Source of the DNA: Bacilli bacterium
GTDB lineage: Bacteria; Bacillota_I; Bacilli_A; RFN20; CAG-826
Assembly: GCA_024408335.1 (NCBI GenBank)
Contig: JAKSVB010000003.1
Location: 1 to 64,000 of the forward strand
Direction: 5' to 3'
DNA length: 64,000 bases
Shown here: positions 57,141 through 64,000 of the stretch, in pieces
Numbering within the stretch: position 1 is the first letter of the stretch
How the letters are laid out: each line of letters begins with the position of its first letter
Made by a program: the position numbers and the translations under genes
Notes under the pieces: model-generated
Databases searched by the model: none
Told to the model about the DNA's origin: nothing
Seen by the model: only the letters and a program-made list of their open reading frames with translations

Positions 57141-58272
57141 AGGCTTTTTCCTTTTTCTTTCGCTTGCCTTTGCCTTCAACTTCTTCTTGAGCGGCTTTCT
57201 TAATTTTGATGAATTCAGTGACGTTCTTGATAAGGAACGCTCTTTTCTTGCTGTCGTATCTAAAGAGAAGCTTTCCTAAGAGGAAAAGCATATCGACCTT
57301 ACTTAAAGAAGTGACTTCATAAAGGGTTGTTCTGCCATCCCACCTAAGGATCTCAAATAATGTATTAACAAGGAGTTCCCTGTCGTCGTGGCTCATTGGT
57401 TCAAGCCAATCTTTGATGACTTTTTCCATCTGTTTACTGCCACTAGTTCTATCTTCCAAAAGGATAATTTCGCCTTTGCTATCAATGCACCATTTGAAGA
57501 TGCTATGTTGCCACATCGGAGCCTTTTCAGCCTGGCAAACTTTGTATTCGAATGGTTGCTTTAAAAGAAGTCCGATAACACTTTCGCCTGGGACGATTTT
57601 GTGTTGTTTCTTGGCGATTTTTTTGAATTCTTTTTGATCGAAAATCGAAAGATCATCGAAGCCTGGACCATCGTGATTGTAGACGCCTTTGAATCTAAAA
57701 CTATGACGTTTCTTCATTTTTAATGAAGAATATGTTGCAAGGTTTCCGCCTTTGCTATGTCCGATGATGTGGAATGGGAAGAGGTGTTTGCAGACTGTTT
57801 CGTCGACATATTTCACGGCTTCTAATTCAGCAGGAATCTCTTTCAAAACTACGAGATTGCAATCTTCTTTCCAACCGACAAGCGTGCCATCTGTTCCTCT
57901 AAAAACAATATATCTTGTCCAGCCTTCGCTTTTGAATGTCATAGCGAAGAATTGGACGTCTTTCTCAACGCTGAAAACGGTTTTTGGATTGCAGATTTCA
58001 AGTGTCCCAAATCTTTCGGTTTTGATAAGGTGATCCCATAACTCTCCGTAAGCTTCTGGATTACTCGTTCCCTCAATCAAAAGATCTCTGCCATTAGGAA
58101 GAGAAAGGACTTCTTTGATTGGTACCATCTTTCTTCCTTTCGAAATCGTATCGAATACTCTCTCCCACTTGAGGTAAGAGATGGAAGAAAAGACCAAACT
58201 ATCAGTTTCTGAGAACTTTCTTTTCTTGAAACTGTAGCGACCAAATTTGTCTAAATAACCAAAAATATTCAT
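57139..58272 (-). CDS. DUF2974 family alpha/beta hydrolase (Mbeg1-like)
   Basis: A 377-aa lipase-like protein. FVFRGTDGTLVGWKED-type strand near residue 125 and nucleophile elbow GHSKGGNLATY near 173 mark the DUF2974/Mbeg1-like group of alpha/beta hydrolases. YNHDGPGFDD near 200 and QHSIFKWCIDS near 262 fit the acid and His regions. The C-terminal tail is Lys-rich (GKGKRKKKEKA). No signal peptide, so probably cytoplasmic. Substrate unknown. GATAAT lies nine bases before the ATG and there is no Shine-Dalgarno. Confidence 0.8.
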   Translation of the reverse strand: MNIFGYLDKFGRYSFKKRKFSETDSLVFSSISYLKWERVFDTISKGRKMVPIKEVLSLPNGRDLLIEGTSNPEAYGELWDHLIKTERFGTLEICNPKTVFSVEKDVQFFAMTFKSEGWTRYIVFRGTDGTLVGWKEDCNLVVLKEIPAELEAVKYVDETVCKHLFPFHIIGHSKGGNLATYSSLKMKKRHSFRFKGVYNHDGPGFDDLSIFDQKEFKKIAKKQHKIVPGESVIGLLLKQPFEYKVCQAEKAPMWQHSIFKWCIDSKGEIILLEDRTSGSKQMEKVIKDWLEPMSHDDRELLVNTLFEILRWDGRTTLYEVTSLSKVDMLFLLGKLLFRYDSKKRAFLIKNVTEFIKIKKAAQEEVEGKGKRKKKEKA

Positions 58273-58329
58273 GTCAGTATCATTATCCTACAAATGGCAA
58301 TATTTGTCCCAAAAAACTTGAAAAACCAA

Positions 58330-58421
58330 ATGGCGAAAAATCGATTTTTGAGATGCTGTTCAAATGATAAAATGTGCACGGTGCACAATAAAACAGATAA
58401 AAACCACTGATTTTTCGCCAT
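58330..58421. repeat. Nested inverted repeats upstream of the S10 operon
   Basis: A perfect 13-bp inverted repeat ATGGCGAAAAATC (58330-58342) / GATTTTTCGCCAT (58409-58421) surrounds a perfect 15-bp palindrome TGTGCACGGTGCACA (58373-58387). An extended -10 TG-A-TAAAAT (58365-58373) immediately precedes the palindrome, so a regulator could sit over a start site. Confidence 0.6.
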
Positions 58422-58488
58422 TTTTAACGATCTTTGAGTAAATCACGAAAAATATCGATAACCATCGAAAAAAAGTTTGAAAAAAGTG

Positions 58489-58518
58489 TTGACTCACCTA
58501 CGTACGCAGGAATATACT
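58489..58518 (+). promoter_or_regulatory. Main S10-operon promoter
   Basis: TTGACT (58489-58494), 18-nt spacer, TATACT (58513-58518). The spacer contains CCTACGT/ACGCAGG, a 14-bp near-palindrome. Confidence 0.8.
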
Positions 58519-58524
58519 CTAACA

Positions 58525-58640
58525 CGCTGGCGCCAGCGATGAAGTGCGATGTTGCTGACACACCGAAGTGCGTTGTCTAGTACCCCGGCTTAGTCAGGGA
58601 ACTCGCATAGAGCTAGCCACAGCAAGCCTGAAGAAATAAA
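58525..58640 (+). promoter_or_regulatory. Structured 5' leader of the S10 operon
   Basis: The leader of about 125 nt is GC-rich compared with its surroundings. It begins with a self-complementary CGCTGGCGCCAGCG (58525-58538) and repeats GAAGTGCG twice. In Bacillus the S10 leader is a target of ribosomal protein L4 autoregulation; a similar role here is inference. Confidence 0.45.
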
Positions 58641-58652
58641 GGAGGAAAATTC

Positions 58653-58967
58653 ATGGCGAAACAGCAAGTCCTGCGCATTCGTTTGCAGGCTTACGATCAC
58701 AAGATTCTCGACTTAGCAGTCCAAAAGATCGTAGAAATAGCGAATCACTTCAACGTGAAAATCGTTGGACCTGTCCCACTCCCAACCGAGAAACAGGTTT
58801 ACACAATTCTCCGCGCTACCTTCAAGTACAAGGATAGCCGCGAACAGTTCGAAATCAGAACTCACAAGAGACTCATTGACATCGTCGGTCCAAACAAAGA
58901 GACCATTGATGCCATCAGAAAGTTAGACCTTCCTAATGGTGTTGACATCGATGTCACTGCTAAATAA
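58653..58967 (+). CDS. rpsJ: 30S ribosomal protein S10
   Basis: A 104-aa S10, first gene of the operon: [20 protein letters not shown] start and [13 protein letters not shown] near residue 44, with a conserved KRLIDIVGP end region. AGGAGG precedes the ATG. Besides assembly of the 30S head, S10 links ribosomes to NusG/NusB complexes. Confidence 0.98.
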   Translation: MAKQQVLRIRLQAYDHKILDLAVQKIVEIANHFNVKIVGPVPLPTEKQVYTILRATFKYKDSREQFEIRTHKRLIDIVGPNKETIDAIRKLDLPNGVDIDVTAK

Positions 58968-58981
58968 GGAGGACCTCAAGA

Positions 58982-59665
58982 ATGAAATCCATCATCGGAA
59001 GAAAAATGGGCATGACTGAAGTCTTCGCAGCAGACGGAACAATGTATCCTGTTACCGTTATCGAAGTCTTACCAAACGTCATCGTCGACAAGAAGACCGT
59101 TGAAAAAGACGGTTATGAAGCCCTTAGAGTTGGCTACGAAGACATCGCAGAACGCCGCCTCAACAAACCTGAGCTCGGTGTTTACAAAAAAGCAGGCGTT
59201 GCCGCTAAAGAACATCTCTTAGAATTAAAAGGAGATGAAATCTACGGAAAGAACATTGGTGAAACCCTCACCGCTGATCTCTTCCAAGCTGGTGAAGTCG
59301 TTGACATCATCGGCACATCAAAAGGTCATGGTTACACTGGCGTTATCAAAAAGTATGGCCAACACATCGGTCCTAAAGGACACGGTTCAGGCTATCACCG
59401 TCAAATCGGTTCACTCGCCAACAACGGTCGTGACAACAACCGTGTCATTCCAGGAAAGAGAATGAGCGGCCACTGGGGCGGACAACAAACCACCCTCCTC
59501 AATGTCACAGTCATTGAGACCAGCGCAGAAAAGAATTACATCCTTGTCAAGGGTGGCATCCCAGGCGCAAAGAAATCAATCGTTATGATCAGAAGTGCTG
59601 TTCTTGAACAATTCAGCAAACCTGAAGTCAAGCCACTTGTCGATCTTAGCAAGAAAGGAGAATAA
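58982..59665 (+). CDS. rplC: 50S ribosomal protein L3
   Basis: A 227-aa L3 that reaches toward the peptidyl-transferase centre. Signatures IIGRKMGMTEVFAADGTMYPVT at the start and GHGSGYHRQIGSLANN with KRMSGHWGGQQ near residues 138-168. Follows rpsJ by 14 nt with AAGGAGG upstream. Confidence 0.98.
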   Translation: MKSIIGRKMGMTEVFAADGTMYPVTVIEVLPNVIVDKKTVEKDGYEALRVGYEDIAERRLNKPELGVYKKAGVAAKEHLLELKGDEIYGKNIGETLTADLFQAGEVVDIIGTSKGHGYTGVIKKYGQHIGPKGHGSGYHRQIGSLANNGRDNNRVIPGKRMSGHWGGQQTTLLNVTVIETSAEKNYILVKGGIPGAKKSIVMIRSAVLEQFSKPEVKPLVDLSKKGE

Positions 59666-59667
59666 CA

Positions 59668-60300
59668 ATGGCAGAAAAGAAAGTTACCTTAGCAGTTGTT
59701 AATCTCGCTGGTGAAAAAGTCGCAGACGTCAAGCTCAGCGCAGAAGTCTTCGGCCTCACCGAAACAAACGAACAACCTGTTCATGACGCAGTCATTACCC
59801 AAATGGCTAATGCTCGTCAAGCAACCGCAAAAACCAAGAAGAGACACGAAGTCTCAGGTGGCGGTAAGAAGCCATTCCGTCAAAAAGGAACCGGCCGCGC
59901 ACGTGCAGGTAGTAGTCGTTCACCAATCTGGGTTGGCGGCGGAACCGTCTTCGGACCAGATGGTAATCAAAATTACACCGTCTCTCAAAACAAGAAAGCT
60001 CACGCACTTGCAATGAGAACCGTTCTCTCACAAAAGGCTGCTGCAAAAGCACTCCTTGTTGTTGAAGAACTTAAGATGGCAAAAGTCAGCACCAAAGAAA
60101 TGGCAGCAGCTCTTGCAGCTATCAAAGCTACAGGCAAAGTCCTCTTAGTCGCTGACGAAAACGTTGCTATGAGCGCAGCAAACCTCGACAAGGTTGAGGT
60201 CCGTGCTCTTAACAACATCAGCGTTTACGACATCCTCAATGCTGAATACATGGTTATCAGCCAAGAAGATGTCAAAGCTCTTGAAGGAGGTCTCAAATAA
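59668..60300 (+). CDS. rplD: 50S ribosomal protein L4
   Basis: A 210-aa L4, with the exit-tunnel loop region KKRHEVSGGGKKPFRQKGTG near residue 57 and ARAGSSRSPIWVGGG after it. L4 is also the usual autoregulator of S10 operons. Two bases after rplC; AAGGAGAATAAC precedes the ATG. Its stop overlaps rplW by one base. Confidence 0.97.
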   Translation: MAEKKVTLAVVNLAGEKVADVKLSAEVFGLTETNEQPVHDAVITQMANARQATAKTKKRHEVSGGGKKPFRQKGTGRARAGSSRSPIWVGGGTVFGPDGNQNYTVSQNKKAHALAMRTVLSQKAAAKALLVVEELKMAKVSTKEMAAALAAIKATGKVLLVADENVAMSAANLDKVEVRALNNISVYDILNAEYMVISQEDVKALEGGLK

Positions 60301-60614
60301 TGGCAAAAACTATCGCACTTCCAGTCGAACACGACTACAAAGTTGTCTTAGAACCAGTTATCACCGAAAAGACCATGGCTCTTCTCCAAAACGAGAACAA
60401 AGTCACCGTTAAGGTTGGCGACTTCTGCAATAAGGATGAAATCAAAGCCAGCTTCGAGAGACTTTATCAAGTCAAGGTAACAGATGTTAAGATCATCAAC
60501 GTCGCTCCAAAGGCTAAGAGCCGTGGTGGACGTTACAAAGGTCACATCGCTGGTTACAAGAAAGCGATCGTCGCTATCGCCGAAGGTGAAGCAGTCGATC
60601 TCTTCAAAGAGTAG
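60300..60614 (+). CDS. rplW: 50S ribosomal protein L23
   Basis: A 104-aa L23, docking site for trigger factor and SRP at the tunnel exit. EPVITEKTMALLQNENKVTVKV near residue 19 is typical. The rplW-rplB gap of 77 nt is the longest within the operon and is AT-rich with two AGGCTTA copies. Confidence 0.96.
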   Translation: MAKTIALPVEHDYKVVLEPVITEKTMALLQNENKVTVKVGDFCNKDEIKASFERLYQVKVTDVKIINVAPKAKSRGGRYKGHIAGYKKAIVAIAEGEAVDLFKE

Positions 60615-60691
60615 GAAACACCCTTAGGCTTATATCCTTATATATAAATAAGAAAAAGGCTTAAAAAGAAAACCACTATAGGAGAAAGAAA

Positions 60692-61522
60692 ATGGCAATC
60701 AAAGTTTACAAGCCTTATACCAAGAGTCGCCGTGCAATGCAAACACTCTCGTATGAGGAAATCACAAAAGCCACTCCTGAAAAATCCCTTCTCGCTACCA
60801 AGAAACATTCTGGTGGCAGAAACAATCAAGGAGTGATCACCTGCCGTCACCACGGCGGTGGAAACAAGAACCGTTACAGAATCGTCGACTTCCGTCGTAA
60901 CAAGGACAACATCCCTGCAACTGTCGCGGCAATTGAATACGATCCAAACCGTACCGCATTCCTCGCTCTTCTCAACTATGCAGATGGCGAAAAGCGTTAC
61001 ATCATCAGACCAAAAGGACTCAACGTTGGTGATAAGGTCATCAGCGGTGAGGCTACTGATATCAAGACCGGCAACAACTTAGCTCTTAAGAACATCCCAG
61101 AAGGCTCATTCATCCACAACGTTGAATTAAAACCTGGTAAGGGTGGACAAATGTGCAGAGCCGCCGGTTCAATGGCCCAGGTTCTCGGTGTCGATGGCAA
61201 ATACACCATCCTCCGTCTTGCCTCAGGCGAAGTTAGAAAAGTTCTCAGCGTCTGCCGCGCTACCATCGGTATCGTTGGCAATGACGATTGGAACCTCGTC
61301 AATGTCGGTAAAGCAGGCCGCGTCCGCAACATGGGTATCCGCCCAACAGTTCGTGGTAGCGCAATGAACCCTTGCGATCACCCTCACGGTGGTGGTGAAG
61401 GTAAATGTCCTGTCGGCCGTGATGCACCACGTACCCCATGGGGTAAGAAAGCAATGGGCGTCAAGACCCGTCACAACAAGAAGAATAGCAGCCGTCTCAT
61501 CGTAAGACGTCGCAATGCTTAA
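60692..61522 (+). CDS. rplB: 50S ribosomal protein L2
   Basis: A 276-aa L2 needed for subunit association and peptidyl transfer. [20 protein letters not shown] near residue 50, [18 protein letters not shown] near 150, and the conserved [14 protein letters not shown] loop near 224 with its catalytic-centre His. AGGAGAAAGAAA precedes the ATG. Confidence 0.98.
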   Translation: MAIKVYKPYTKSRRAMQTLSYEEITKATPEKSLLATKKHSGGRNNQGVITCRHHGGGNKNRYRIVDFRRNKDNIPATVAAIEYDPNRTAFLALLNYADGEKRYIIRPKGLNVGDKVISGEATDIKTGNNLALKNIPEGSFIHNVELKPGKGGQMCRAAGSMAQVLGVDGKYTILRLASGEVRKVLSVCRATIGIVGNDDWNLVNVGKAGRVRNMGIRPTVRGSAMNPCDHPHGGGEGKCPVGRDAPRTPWGKKAMGVKTRHNKKNSSRLIVRRRNA

Positions 61523-61539
61523 GGAAAGGAGATCGAACT

Positions 61540-61824
61540 ATGTCACGTTCTAGCAAAAAAGGACCTTTCGTGGACGCATACCTTCTCAAGAAGGTTGAAG
61601 AACTCGAAAAGGCCGGTAAAAAAGAAGTCATCAAGACCTGGTCAAGACGTTCGACCATCTATCCTGCCTTCGTTGAACACACCTTCGCTGTTTACAATGG
61701 CAAAGAACACATCACAGTCTTCGTTACAGAAGATATGGTCGGTCACAAACTCGGTGAGTTCGCACCAACCAGAACATACGCTGGTCACCACGGCAACAAT
61801 GCTGGCGACCAAGGCGGTAGATAA
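61540..61824 (+). CDS. rpsS: 30S ribosomal protein S19
   Basis: A 94-aa S19: [19 protein letters not shown] start, [19 protein letters not shown] near residue 29, and the [15 protein letters not shown] end. AAAGGAG is upstream of the ATG. Confidence 0.98.
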   Translation: MSRSSKKGPFVDAYLLKKVEELEKAGKKEVIKTWSRRSTIYPAFVEHTFAVYNGKEHITVFVTEDMVGHKLGEFAPTRTYAGHHGNNAGDQGGR

Positions 61825-61835
61825 GGAAAAAAACC

Positions 61836-62411
61836 ATGACAGAAACTAAGAAAAAGAAAGCTGCTGCAGAAGTTGAAGAAGCCCCAAAGGCTCCTGCTAA
61901 GAAAGCTCCTGCTAAGAAAGCTCCTGCAAAAAAGAAAGCTGCTCCAAAAGCTGAAGCTCCAGTCGCTGAAACACCAGCTGCTGAAACACCAGTCGTTGAA
62001 GCTCCAAAAGCTGAAAAGAAACCAGCTAAGAAAGAAAAGGCTCCAAAGGCTCCAGTCGAAGCTCCAAAGGCTCCTGTCACTGAAGCTCACGCAGTCGCTC
62101 GCGACGTCCGCGTCACCCCACGTAAAGTCCGTCTCGTTATGGACATCGTCCGTGGCAAAAACGTCAACGAAGCACTCGAACTTCTCTATCACGTTAACAA
62201 AGCTGCTAGCGATCCAGTCGCTAAGCTCATCAAGAGCGCAGCTGCCAACGCTACCAACAACTTCGGTATGAATGGCGACAAGCTCTACATCGCTGAAATC
62301 CAAGCAAGCGATGGTGTCAGAATGAAACGCTTCGAACCACGTGGTAAAGGTTCAAGCTCACCAATCATCAAGCGTACAAGCTTCATGAGAATCACTGTTA
62401 AAGAAAGATAA
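61836..62411 (+). CDS. rplV: 50S ribosomal protein L22 with N-terminal Ala/Lys/Pro extension
   Basis: A 191-aa L22. The ribosomal domain occupies about residues 87-191 (VRVTPRKVRLVMDIVRGKNV, then KRFEPRGKGSSSPIIKR, the exit-tunnel hairpin region). L22 is normally about 110-115 aa. Here about 85 extra residues of APAKKAPAK-like repeats precede it; they are basic, low in complexity and probably disordered, and could contact rRNA or the cell interior. Confidence 0.95.
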   Translation: MTETKKKKAAAEVEEAPKAPAKKAPAKKAPAKKKAAPKAEAPVAETPAAETPVVEAPKAEKKPAKKEKAPKAPVEAPKAPVTEAHAVARDVRVTPRKVRLVMDIVRGKNVNEALELLYHVNKAASDPVAKLIKSAAANATNNFGMNGDKLYIAEIQASDGVRMKRFEPRGKGSSSPIIKRTSFMRITVKER

Positions 62412-62425
62412 GGAGGTAAATATCA

Positions 62426-63115
62426 ATGGGTCAAAAAGTTAATGCTTGCGGTCTTAGAATCGGTATCAACCGCGGCTGGGAAGCCAATTGGTATGCTTCC
62501 AAAAAGGATTACGCAAAATTCCTCGGTGAAGATATCGCTATCCGTAACTTCCTCGAACCAAAACTCAAGGATGCTATGCTTAGCCACATCGACATCGCTC
62601 GTGTCAAAACAGACGCAGAATACAAAGTCACCGTCAGCCTCTATGTGGCTCGTCCAGGTGCAGTCCTTGGCCAAGATGGCAGCAACGTCGCTGCTCTCAA
62701 AGCTGAGCTCGCAAAAATCGTCAAGAGTGGCAACCCACATCTTGAAGTCGTCGAAGTCAAGAACCCAGACGTTGATGCTACATTAATCGCAAAATGGATC
62801 GCTTCAGAACTTGAAAATCGTCAATCATTCAGAAGCACCCAAAAGAAAGCTATCCAACGTATGAGAAAAGCCGGCGCATCAGGTTGCAGAACCCAATGCC
62901 AAGGCCGTCTCGGTGGTGCAGAAATCGCTAGACGCGAAGGTTACAAAGAGGGCGTTGTCCCACTCGAAACACTCCGCGCTGACATCGACTATGCCTCAAT
63001 TAGCGCTCATACAGCCTATGGCCGTATCGGTGTTAAAGTCTGGTGCTGCAGAAGCACCAATAAGAGCGGATTCGCTGAAGAAGTGAAAGCTCCTAATAAC
63101 GAAGGAGGAAAATAA
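62426..63115 (+). CDS. rpsC: 30S ribosomal protein S3
   Basis: A 229-aa S3 near the mRNA entry channel. [21 protein letters not shown] start, a KH domain near residues 40-110, and C-terminal [21 protein letters not shown] near 155. AGGAGG lies upstream. Two bases separate it from rplP. Confidence 0.97.
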   Translation: MGQKVNACGLRIGINRGWEANWYASKKDYAKFLGEDIAIRNFLEPKLKDAMLSHIDIARVKTDAEYKVTVSLYVARPGAVLGQDGSNVAALKAELAKIVKSGNPHLEVVEVKNPDVDATLIAKWIASELENRQSFRSTQKKAIQRMRKAGASGCRTQCQGRLGGAEIARREGYKEGVVPLETLRADIDYASISAHTAYGRIGVKVWCCRSTNKSGFAEEVKAPNNEGGK

Positions 63116-63116
63116 G

Positions 63117-63527
63117 ATGCTCCAACCAAGTAGAACAAAATACCGTCGTCCTCATGGCTTAAAGTATGAAGGCGTCGCAACCAAAGGTAACTATGTTGCC
63201 TTCGGCGAATATGGCATCGCTGCTGAGGAAGGTTGTTATATCACCGACCATCAAATCGAAGCCGCACGTATCGTCTTATCACGTTACACTGACCGTTCCG
63301 GTAAGGTCTGGATCAGAATCTTCCCTCACCTCGCCTTCACAAAGAAGCCTGCTGAAGTCCGTATGGGTTCCGGTAAAGGTTCACCAGAAGGATGGGTCGC
63401 TGTTGTTAAGAAAGGCAAAGTCCTCTTCGAAATCGGCGGTGTCCCAGAAGAAGTTGCACTCCACGCACTTCGTCAAGCAACATTCAAACTTCCAATCAAC
63501 TGTAAGATTGTGAAGAAAGGAGAATAA
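63117..63527 (+). CDS. rplP: 50S ribosomal protein L16
   Basis: A 136-aa L16: [19 protein letters not shown] start, [20 protein letters not shown] near residue 47, and [15 protein letters not shown] near 80, which contacts the A-site tRNA. The AGGAGG ribosome site lies within the end of rpsC. Confidence 0.98.
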   Translation: MLQPSRTKYRRPHGLKYEGVATKGNYVAFGEYGIAAEEGCYITDHQIEAARIVLSRYTDRSGKVWIRIFPHLAFTKKPAEVRMGSGKGSPEGWVAVVKKGKVLFEIGGVPEEVALHALRQATFKLPINCKIVKKGE

Positions 63528-63529
63528 CA

Positions 63530-63730
63530 ATGGATATCAAAGAACTCCGCGCATTATCTCCAAAAGAGTTAGACGAGAAGCTTGCAAGCCTCCGTCAAAG
63601 AATGTTCGAACTCAACAGACAAAGAGCTGTTGGTCAAATCGAACACCCAGATGAGATTCACTATGTCCGTAAGGATATTGCGAAAGCAGAAACCGTTAAG
63701 AGAGAAAGAGCTCTTAACGAAGCTAAGTAA
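63530..63730 (+). CDS. rpmC: 50S ribosomal protein L29
   Basis: A 66-aa helical L29: DIKELRALSPKELDEKLASL start and QRMFELNRQRAVGQIEHPDE near residue 22. Two bases after rplP, with AAAGGAG upstream. Confidence 0.97.
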   Translation: MDIKELRALSPKELDEKLASLRQRMFELNRQRAVGQIEHPDEIHYVRKDIAKAETVKRERALNEAK

Positions 63731-63744
63731 AGGAGACCACTACA

Positions 63745-64000
63745 ATGGAAGAAAGAAACAGCAGAACTTCTCTTCAAGGGGTTGTCACCGGTGTTAAGAT
63801 GGCTAAAACCATCATCGTTACCGTCAGCACCAAACGTAATGATCCACTTTATAAGAAGAGAGTCGGATACTCAAAGAAGTATTACGCTCACGACGAGAAC
63901 GAACAAGCCAAGCTTGGTGACGAAGTTACCATCATGGCATGCCGTCCATTAAGTCATTTAAAGAGATGGAGACTCGTTTCCATCGATAAGGCCGCATTAG
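63745..64000 (+). CDS. rpsQ: 30S ribosomal protein S17 (partial, runs off the window)
   Basis: The first 85 codons of S17 from the ATG at 63745, preceded by AAAGGAG: LQGVVTGVKMAKTIIVTVST near residue 10, then a YKKRVGYSKKYYAHDE region and KLGDEVTIMACRPLSHLKRW. The window ends before the stop codon. The 14-nt gap after rpmC continues the standard operon order. Confidence 0.95.
   Translation, partial: MEERNSRTSLQGVVTGVKMAKTIIVTVSTKRNDPLYKKRVGYSKKYYAHDENEQAKLGDEVTIMACRPLSHLKRWRLVSIDKAAL

Overview
The window (about 40-42% GC, dense and operon-rich) looks like a chromosome segment of an anaerobic, low-GC Gram-positive bacterium of the Bacilli/Tenericutes sphere, probably an uncultured gut lineage. 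The S10 ribosomal cluster, the tsaE-tsaB-rimI-tsaD and pcrA-ligA gene orders, the ComF pair, TPP and preQ1 riboswitches, YitT, an Ntdp-type DUF402 phosphatase and a YolD/Y-family polymerase cassette are all Firmicutes hallmarks. TGA is a stop codon (prfB keeps its +1 frameshift at TGA), so this is not the mycoplasma code. TAG also ends several intact genes. A class III (oxygen-sensitive) ribonucleotide reductase with its activase points to anaerobic growth.

Layout. 1-9.3 kb: a DJ-1-like protein and enolase on the minus strand, then ung, a TPP riboswitch with a ThiT-type transporter, an unknown acidic membrane protein with a PiT phosphate transporter and its DUF47 partner, two orphan proteins, and an Ntdp-like phosphatase. 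9.3-13.5 kb: the t6A tRNA-modification set with rimI, asnS and a 43-aa membrane protein. 13.5-15.6 kb (minus): three membrane proteins. 15.7-29.8 kb: pcrA-ligA, comFA-comFC, secA, prfB, yitT, uvrB, secG, folD. 29.8-35.5 kb: a DUF308 protein and the YolD/polymerase cassette (minus), a tRNA-Ala(CGC), cysK-cysE, and fba (minus). 35.6-39.4 kb (minus): a membrane-anchored, domain-permuted GH3 enzyme with a probable carbohydrate-binding partner. 39.7-42.1 kb: a small unknown protein, a cation/proton antiporter interrupted by an in-frame TAG, and a YhhN protein. 42.1-47.5 kb: rarA, nrdG, a thioredoxin-reductase-like flavoprotein, and NrdD fused to a glutaredoxin-like domain. 48.1-52.4 kb: an ATP-grasp ligase divergent from NAD synthetase, then an HI0933-type flavoprotein. 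52.5-58.3 kb: a membrane protein, the queuosine salvage set queT/tgt/queA/queH, and a DUF2974 hydrolase (minus). 58.5-64 kb: the S10-L3-L4-L23-L2-S19-L22-S3-L16-L29-S17 operon, running off the end.

Most unusual item: the NAD synthetase carries an extra N-terminal domain of about 50 residues that reads as a Phd/YefM antitoxin DNA-binding fold. The divergent promoter region it shares with the ATP-grasp ligase contains the same palindrome, TGTCAT-N4-ATGACA, twice: once over the nadE -10 box and once over the ligase start codon. This suggests a self-regulating NAD-synthesis enzyme that I do not recognise as described.

Other recurring themes: several genes have a -10 box only 6-9 nt before an ATG and no Shine-Dalgarno sequence (probable leaderless mRNAs), and several strong promoters have a palindrome in the spacer. 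Most assignments are pattern recognition from translated sequence; no database search was possible.
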